A DNA stretch of 9,229 nt from contig CAZYCC010000062.1 in the NCBI GenBank assembly GCA_964645985.1, forward strand, positions 1 to 9,229. Reading direction: 5' to 3'. The position numbers were made by a program, and so were the translations under genes. The notes under the pieces are model-generated. The model did not search any database and was not told the origin of the DNA. It saw only the letters and a list, made by a program, of their open reading frames with translations. Below, one piece after another: positions 5,751 through 9,229 of the stretch; position 1 is the first letter of the stretch; every line of letters starts with the position of its first letter. This DNA is from CAZYCC01 sp964645985 (GTDB lineage: Bacteria; Bacillota; Clostridia; Oscillospirales; CAG-272).

Positions 5751-6619
5751 TAGCCCTCCTCCCTACGCGTGAGAATTTCCCGCAGGGTAAGCAAAATGCC
5801 GCGCTCGCGGTTAGAGGGGATAACGTGCGAGGCAAGTTTTTTGATGCCGGGGGTCGCGTTGCCCATCGCGAAGCTGCGCGGGAAGGAAGAAATCATGGCG
5901 CGATCGTTCTCGTCATCGCCGAAGACGACGATCTCGTCGCGCGCGACGCCGAGCTGCTCGAGCAGCCACGCGAGCGCGAGCGCCTTGTCCTCCTCCTTGT
6001 GCTGAAACTCGATGCGGCGCAGCGACGGACGCGTCATCACGTTGTAGCGCGCGGCAAGCTCCGGCGGACAAGGCATATTCTCCTCGCGGGGGCGCACGAT
6101 TACCTTCTCGATGGCGGCATCGTCCGGCAGCCTGCCGCGCGGGGCTAAGCGGGCGCGCTGGAAGCGGCGGTTTTGTTTGAGGGTACGGTTGAGCGCAATG
6201 ACAGCGGTCCTCGCCATCGTGGTGGGGGATATTCGCCCCGCTAGATAGTCGACACCGTCGGTGACGGCGGTGACAAGGCAGCCGCGATACGCGCAGATAA
6301 TCGCTTGAAAGTCCTCGTGCGTGAGCGCCGGAAAGGTTTTCAGGGGACGAAGAGAACTATCGTAGACCGCCGCGCCCGCCGCCGGGATAATGTACCCGCG
6401 CCCCGCGGCGATAACGCGAGAAAAAATCTCCGTGCAGTCGCAAAGATGGCGTGAGGTTGCGAGAATGACGATGCCGCCGCGCGTGCAATAGTCGCGCAGG
6501 AAGGCCGCCGTCTCCTCATCGAGCGCGCCGCCCGGCAGGAGGAGGCTGCCGTCAAGATCTGTCGCAATAGCGCGAGGGGGCGGGAGAGTGCCGAGGCCTC
6601 GCGAGGGGACTGCGCTCAC
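5750..6619 (-). CDS. HAD-superfamily phosphatase, Cof type
   Basis: A 289-residue member of the Cof-type (class IIB, Hydrolase_3) HAD phosphatases, of normal length for the family. Motif I is TDLDGS at 20-25 with nucleophile Asp21 and acid/base Asp23. Motif II is ATS at 54-56. The motif III lysine is probably Lys212 (EEDKALAL). Motif IV is FGDDENDRAM at 233-242 with Mg ligands Asp235 and Asp239, and MGNA follows. The reaction would be hydrolysis of a small phosphorylated substrate, most often a sugar phosphate, in the cytoplasm. The substrate cannot be read from the sequence. The start is GTG, overlapping the epimerase stop as GTGA, with GAGGAG 8 bases upstream. The stop overlaps the next ATG as TAATG. 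This tight packing between an epimerase and a ligase gene suggests a role in the same pathway, for example dephosphorylating a sugar or amino-acid intermediate. Confidence 0.88.
   Translation of the reverse strand: MSAVPSRGLGTLPPPRAIATDLDGSLLLPGGALDEETAAFLRDYCTRGGIVILATSRHLCDCTEIFSRVIAAGRGYIIPAAGAAVYDSSLRPLKTFPALTHEDFQAIICAYRGCLVTAVTDGVDYLAGRISPTTMARTAVIALNRTLKQNRRFQRARLAPRGRLPDDAAIEKVIVRPREENMPCPPELAARYNVMTRPSLRRIEFQHKEEDKALALAWLLEQLGVARDEIVVFGDDENDRAMISSFPRSFAMGNATPGIKKLASHVIPSNRERGILLTLREILTRREEG
5755..5760 (-). promoter_or_regulatory. Ribosome binding site of the first TupA-like gene
   Basis: AGGAGG on the minus strand stands 4 bases before the ATG at 5750-5748, within the last codons of the HAD gene. 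The HAD stop and this start share one base (TAATG), so termination and re-initiation are likely coupled. Confidence 0.7.
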
Positions 6620-7596
6620 CTCGCGCGCTCCTCGCGGTAGCGGCGAATCGTTCGCGAAAGACCCTCCCGGAACGAGACAGACGGGGTATAGCCTATCATC
6701 TCGCGCGCCGCAGTGAGGTCGGCATGTGAGTGGAGAATGTCGCCCTTGCGCGGCTCGTCATGGAGAGGAGTAAGCGTGCAGCCGGTCTGCTTAGCGATTT
6801 CCTCCCACAAATCGATCAGGGTATGCGTCTGCCCTCCCGCAATGTTGAGGACGGCGCCCGCGCCTCCCGGCGGAGCGAGGCAGGCGAGCAGGTTCGCCTC
6901 AACGACGTTATCGACATAGGTAAAGTCGCGGCTCTGGCGCCCGTCGCCGTGGATGACCGGACGAACGCCGCCGAGCGCTGCGGCAATGAACTTGGGGATG
7001 ACGGCGGCGTACGCGCCCTCCGGGTTTTGGCGGGGGCCGAAAACGTTAAAGTAGCGCAGTGCGATAGCGTCAAGGCCGAAGATGCGGCAGTATAGCGACG
7101 CCCAGAGCTCGGTCTCCCGCTTGGTGAGGGCATAAGGGGAGAGCGGCTGCCCTTCCCTGCCCTCGGTTTTCGGGAGGGTCGGGTCATCGCCATAGACAGA
7201 GGAACTTGACGCGAATACCACCCGCCGCACGCCGCATCTTTTTGCAGCCTCAAAAATATTGAGCGTCCCCACCGTGTTGTTCGCGGCGTACTCGAGCGGC
7301 ATCTTCAGCGATCGCGGCACCGATCCCCACGCCGCCTCGTGGAGGATATAGTCGACCCCCTCGCAGAGTGTGAGAACAGTGGGGAGATCGCGAATGTCCC
7401 CTTCGGTAAAGGAGAAGTTGGGGTTGCCCTCGAAAGGGGCAAGATTGGCGCGAAAGCCTGTCGAGAGGTTGTCAAGGACGCGCACACGGCAGCCGAGCGA
7501 GAGAATCCCCTCGACAAGGTGCGAACCGATGAAGCCGGCACCCCCCGTGACGAGGAAAACCGTCTCGCGGGGAAAGGTAAGGTCTGTGAGGGACAT
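6616..7596 (-). CDS. UDP-sugar 4-epimerase, probable N-acetylhexosamine type (WbpP/TviC-like)
   Basis: A 326-residue extended SDR epimerase. It has the NAD-binding loop TGGAGFIG at 17-24, LDNLSTG at 41-47, FASSSSVYG at 128-136, the catalytic pair Tyr155/Lys159 in SPYALTK, RYFNVFGPRQ at 181-190 and RDFTYVDN at 223-230. The stretch GSVPRS (91-96) and the overall pattern resemble WbpP/TviC, which interconvert UDP-GlcNAc and UDP-GalNAc or their uronic acids. In HSHAD the residue Ser290 falls where WbpP has the small pocket residue Ser306 and E. coli GalE has Tyr299. A small residue there admits the N-acetyl group. This alignment was made by eye. Expected role: cytoplasmic supply of a UDP-sugar, paired with the upstream dehydrogenase. 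The 42 bases before the ATG are C/T-rich with no Shine-Dalgarno motif. The stop overlaps the next start as GTGA. Confidence 0.9.
   Translation of the reverse strand: MSLTDLTFPRETVFLVTGGAGFIGSHLVEGILSLGCRVRVLDNLSTGFRANLAPFEGNPNFSFTEGDIRDLPTVLTLCEGVDYILHEAAWGSVPRSLKMPLEYAANNTVGTLNIFEAAKRCGVRRVVFASSSSVYGDDPTLPKTEGREGQPLSPYALTKRETELWASLYCRIFGLDAIALRYFNVFGPRQNPEGAYAAVIPKFIAAALGGVRPVIHGDGRQSRDFTYVDNVVEANLLACLAPPGGAGAVLNIAGGQTHTLIDLWEEIAKQTGCTLTPLHDEPRKGDILHSHADLTAAREMIGYTPSVSFREGLSRTIRRYREERAR
6628..6633 (-). promoter_or_regulatory. Ribosome binding site deciding the GTG start of the HAD gene
   Basis: GAGGAG on the minus strand lies 8 bases before the GTG at 6619-6617. It sits inside the last codons of the epimerase gene, and the GTG overlaps the epimerase TGA by GTGA, which points to translational coupling. 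Confidence 0.6.
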
Positions 7597-7638
7597 GGGA
7601 GAGGGAAAAAGGAAAAGGACAAATAGCGCGGGGCGGGA

Positions 7639-9078
7639 TTATTTCTCGGGCGTAGCCCAAGCGGGGTGCGGGCGAAACGCCCACGCGCGCGGGAAGGCTG
7701 CGCGCGAGAGGGGGGTCTGCCGGAGCGGGGAGCCGTCCTCCTCCCAAAGAAGGAGCGGGTCCTCGCTCGGGAAGGGCGTCTCTCCCGCGCGTATAGCGCG
7801 CACGAGCGGGATAAAGTCGTCGGAAAAGCCCATCAGGCGGGAGAGGGTGAGGTCGAGGGCGACAGGGTCGGGTGACGCGAGCAGAATGCCAAGCGGCTTC
7901 GGGGAGGGCTTCACCGGGCCCTCTCCCTCGCCCGCGATGATCATATCGGCAAGGCAGAGGAGCCGCCGCTGCGGGGTATCGCACAGAACTCCCTCCTTGT
8001 CGGCGTAGAGGGCAATCAAGTTGAGATCGACGACCGTGCGCCAGATCGTGTCGTTGCCGTACCACGAGCCGATGAAGTAGGGATCCTTGCCGGTCGCGCG
8101 CCCCGCGAGAAGGCAGGCTCCGTAAAGATAGCGGTAGAGCGTCGCGCGGGCGATGTGGCGGCTCTCCTCAGAGGCGATTTTCGCCTGCAAGCAGGCATCC
8201 GCCCATCGCTTTAGGCGATTCTTGTGCAGATAGGCGTCGCCGCCCTCCTCCACCGAGCCGCGCGAGCGGTGCGGCAGGCAAGATTTGTTGAAGGTGATAC
8301 CCACGAGGTTTTTCATCGCGCCGGTGAAGCCGGCGAGGCGGTGGGTCTTCGGCTTGCAAAAATCGATGAGCAGGTCCGCCTCAAGCACCTCCCGCGCGAC
8401 GACATAGCGGTGCTCGCCGTCGTGGTGATAGGCGGCGGTGTCCTCCATGCGGTAGTCGCTGACCTGATACTGCCGCCCGTGCGTCCCCGCGTGCGCCGAG
8501 CACCCGTCAAGGCGCACCTCCACGCCCTCGGATCCGGTATAGAAGCGCCCGGTGAGAACCGAGCTGCGGTTGGTTGTCGCAGCGTACTCGCGAAAGTCGC
8601 GCAAAACGACATTGTTGTAGCCGCGCGCGCGGTAAAAGTCGACAATCTCAGGCAGGTGCGTCGCGGCGAGGAGATCCTCCCAGCGGCAGCCCTGCATCGG
8701 CGCGTCTCCGATGATGACGCGGCCGGTCTTGCCGAGCGCGAGGAGGCAATAGTCGCAGATCGCGCGGATGCAGGCGGGGTGAGTGAGCAGACAATCGAGC
8801 CCGCCGCTGCCCTCATTGAGGTGCATGACGAGGTTCGGCTTGATGACGACTGTCTGCCCGGGGGAAAGAAGAGCGCCCAAGGGGTTCCACGCGGGCGTGC
8901 CGAAGCGGGCTTTATCAAGACCGAGACCGGCGAGCGCCCCGCGCACCATTGCGTAGGCATCGCCCTCCTCGGATAAGCGCCCCTCGCACAGGCTCTCGGG
9001 GTAGTCCTCCCCCGGCGAGAAGGGAGGCGAGGCGGGATACGCGGCGCGGGAGCGGTGCAAGAGAACGACGGATGACAT
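7639..9078 (-). CDS. DUF362 family protein
   Basis: A 479-residue soluble protein that matches DUF362 (PF04015), a family without a settled biochemical role. Visible family landmarks in order: VVIKPNLV at 77-84, GDAPMQG at 124-130, CKPKTHRLAGFTGAMKNLVG at 241-260, AGEGEGP at 382-388 and SPDPVALDLTLSRLMGF at 402-418. Many family members carry a 4Fe-4S ferredoxin module. No CxxCxxC cluster motif is present here, so this is a stand-alone DUF362 form. No signal peptide or membrane helix is apparent. The ATG at 9078 is preceded by a pyrimidine-rich stretch without a Shine-Dalgarno motif. The residues just after it (SSVVLLHRSRA) look like a normal N-terminal strand, which supports this start. It lies between the dehydrogenase and epimerase genes, so a role in making or modifying the sugar precursor or polymer is a guess from position only. 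Confidence 0.87.
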   Translation of the reverse strand: MSSVVLLHRSRAAYPASPPFSPGEDYPESLCEGRLSEEGDAYAMVRGALAGLGLDKARFGTPAWNPLGALLSPGQTVVIKPNLVMHLNEGSGGLDCLLTHPACIRAICDYCLLALGKTGRVIIGDAPMQGCRWEDLLAATHLPEIVDFYRARGYNNVVLRDFREYAATTNRSSVLTGRFYTGSEGVEVRLDGCSAHAGTHGRQYQVSDYRMEDTAAYHHDGEHRYVVAREVLEADLLIDFCKPKTHRLAGFTGAMKNLVGITFNKSCLPHRSRGSVEEGGDAYLHKNRLKRWADACLQAKIASEESRHIARATLYRYLYGACLLAGRATGKDPYFIGSWYGNDTIWRTVVDLNLIALYADKEGVLCDTPQRRLLCLADMIIAGEGEGPVKPSPKPLGILLASPDPVALDLTLSRLMGFSDDFIPLVRAIRAGETPFPSEDPLLLWEEDGSPLRQTPLSRAAFPRAWAFRPHPAWATPEK

Positions 9079-9150
9079 GAGGAAGGCAAGGGAGAAGTAG
9101 GAGGAAAAACTCTCTTTGCAGAAAAGAAAAGTGAGTAAGCGGCGCCATCG
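9079..9150 (-). other. 72-base gap; pyrimidine-rich leader of the DUF362 gene
   Basis: Between the dehydrogenase stop and the DUF362 ATG I see no terminator hairpin and no convincing -35/-10 pair. On the coding strand the 30 or so bases before the ATG are almost all C and T, for example ACTTCTCCCTTGCCTTCCTC, with no Shine-Dalgarno motif. The gap is short enough for read-through from the dehydrogenase gene. Confidence 0.45.
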
Positions 9151-9229
9151 TCACAAACGGCGGTAAAGATACCCCTCCCCCTCGTATTTCGATTTGTCTA
9201 GGATTCCTTTGACGTCAAAGAGGACTTTT
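9151..9229 (-). CDS. Nucleotide-sugar dehydrogenase, C-terminal end only (partial)
   Basis: The reading frame enters at the right edge and ends at TGA 9153-9151, leaving 25 residues that begin KVLFDVKGIL and end YLYRRL. A hydrophobic strand followed by FDVKG, then a short Tyr/Arg-rich end, is typical of the C-terminal domain (UDPG_MGDP_dh_C) of UDP-sugar 6-dehydrogenases of the WbpO/TviB type. These oxidise a UDP-hexose or UDP-N-acetylhexosamine to the uronic acid with two NAD+ in the cytoplasm. The catalytic Cys and the NAD-binding domain lie outside the window, so substrate and completeness cannot be judged. The WbpP/TviC-like epimerase two genes downstream fits this reading, because the two enzymes act together in making UDP-GalNAcA. 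The assignment rests on a short stretch and the context. Confidence 0.7.
   Translation of the reverse strand, partial: KVLFDVKGILDKSKYEGEGYLYRRL

Noticed and set aside
8224..8976. Plus-strand open frame of about 250 codons opposite the DUF362 gene
   Set aside because: Antisense shadow of a gene with all DUF362 landmarks.
9207..9220. Perfect 14-base palindrome CTTTGACGTCAAAG, a possible operator
   Set aside because: It encodes the conserved FDVK of the dehydrogenase end, so chance within coding sequence is the simpler reading.

Overview
The window is GC-rich bacterial DNA (about 60% GC or more, judged by eye). Every supportable gene lies on the minus strand, so transcription runs from high to low coordinates. 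It looks like an internal slice of one surface-polysaccharide (capsule, exopolysaccharide or cell-wall glycopolymer) operon. I cannot name the organism. High GC, GTG starts and GC-rich palindromic repeats fit several phyla, and calling a phylum would be guesswork. Both ends are cut inside genes.

Layout in order of transcription. 9229-9151: last 25 residues of a nucleotide-sugar dehydrogenase. 9078-7639: a DUF362 protein of unknown function. 7596-6616: a UDP-sugar 4-epimerase of the SDR family, closest by eye to the WbpP/TviC group that acts on N-acetylated sugars. 6619-5750: a Cof-type HAD phosphatase. Then five consecutive ATP-grasp ligase genes: two of the TupA family (5750-4623 and 4420-3194), one RimK-like (3197-2157) and two 'sugar-transfer associated' ATP-grasp proteins (2098-971, and 959 to the left edge, where it is cut). 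Four junctions are tightly packed (GTGA, TAATG and GTGA overlaps, and an 11-base gap). This supports one transcript.

How the genes may work together (inference): the dehydrogenase and epimerase would make a UDP-hexuronic acid, possibly UDP-GalNAcA. The ATP-grasp enzymes would then activate carboxylates, either on the uronic acid or on amino acids, and form amide bonds. The result would be a glycan decorated with amino acids or short peptides, as in teichuronopeptide, for which TupA is named. No glycosyltransferase, flippase, polymerase or export gene is visible here.

Two features stand out besides the ligase array. The second TupA gene holds an uninterrupted run of ten G, and a gain or loss of one G leads at once to a stop codon. 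Its 3' tail contains a GC-rich inverted-repeat element that also supplies the ribosome binding site of the next, translationally coupled gene.
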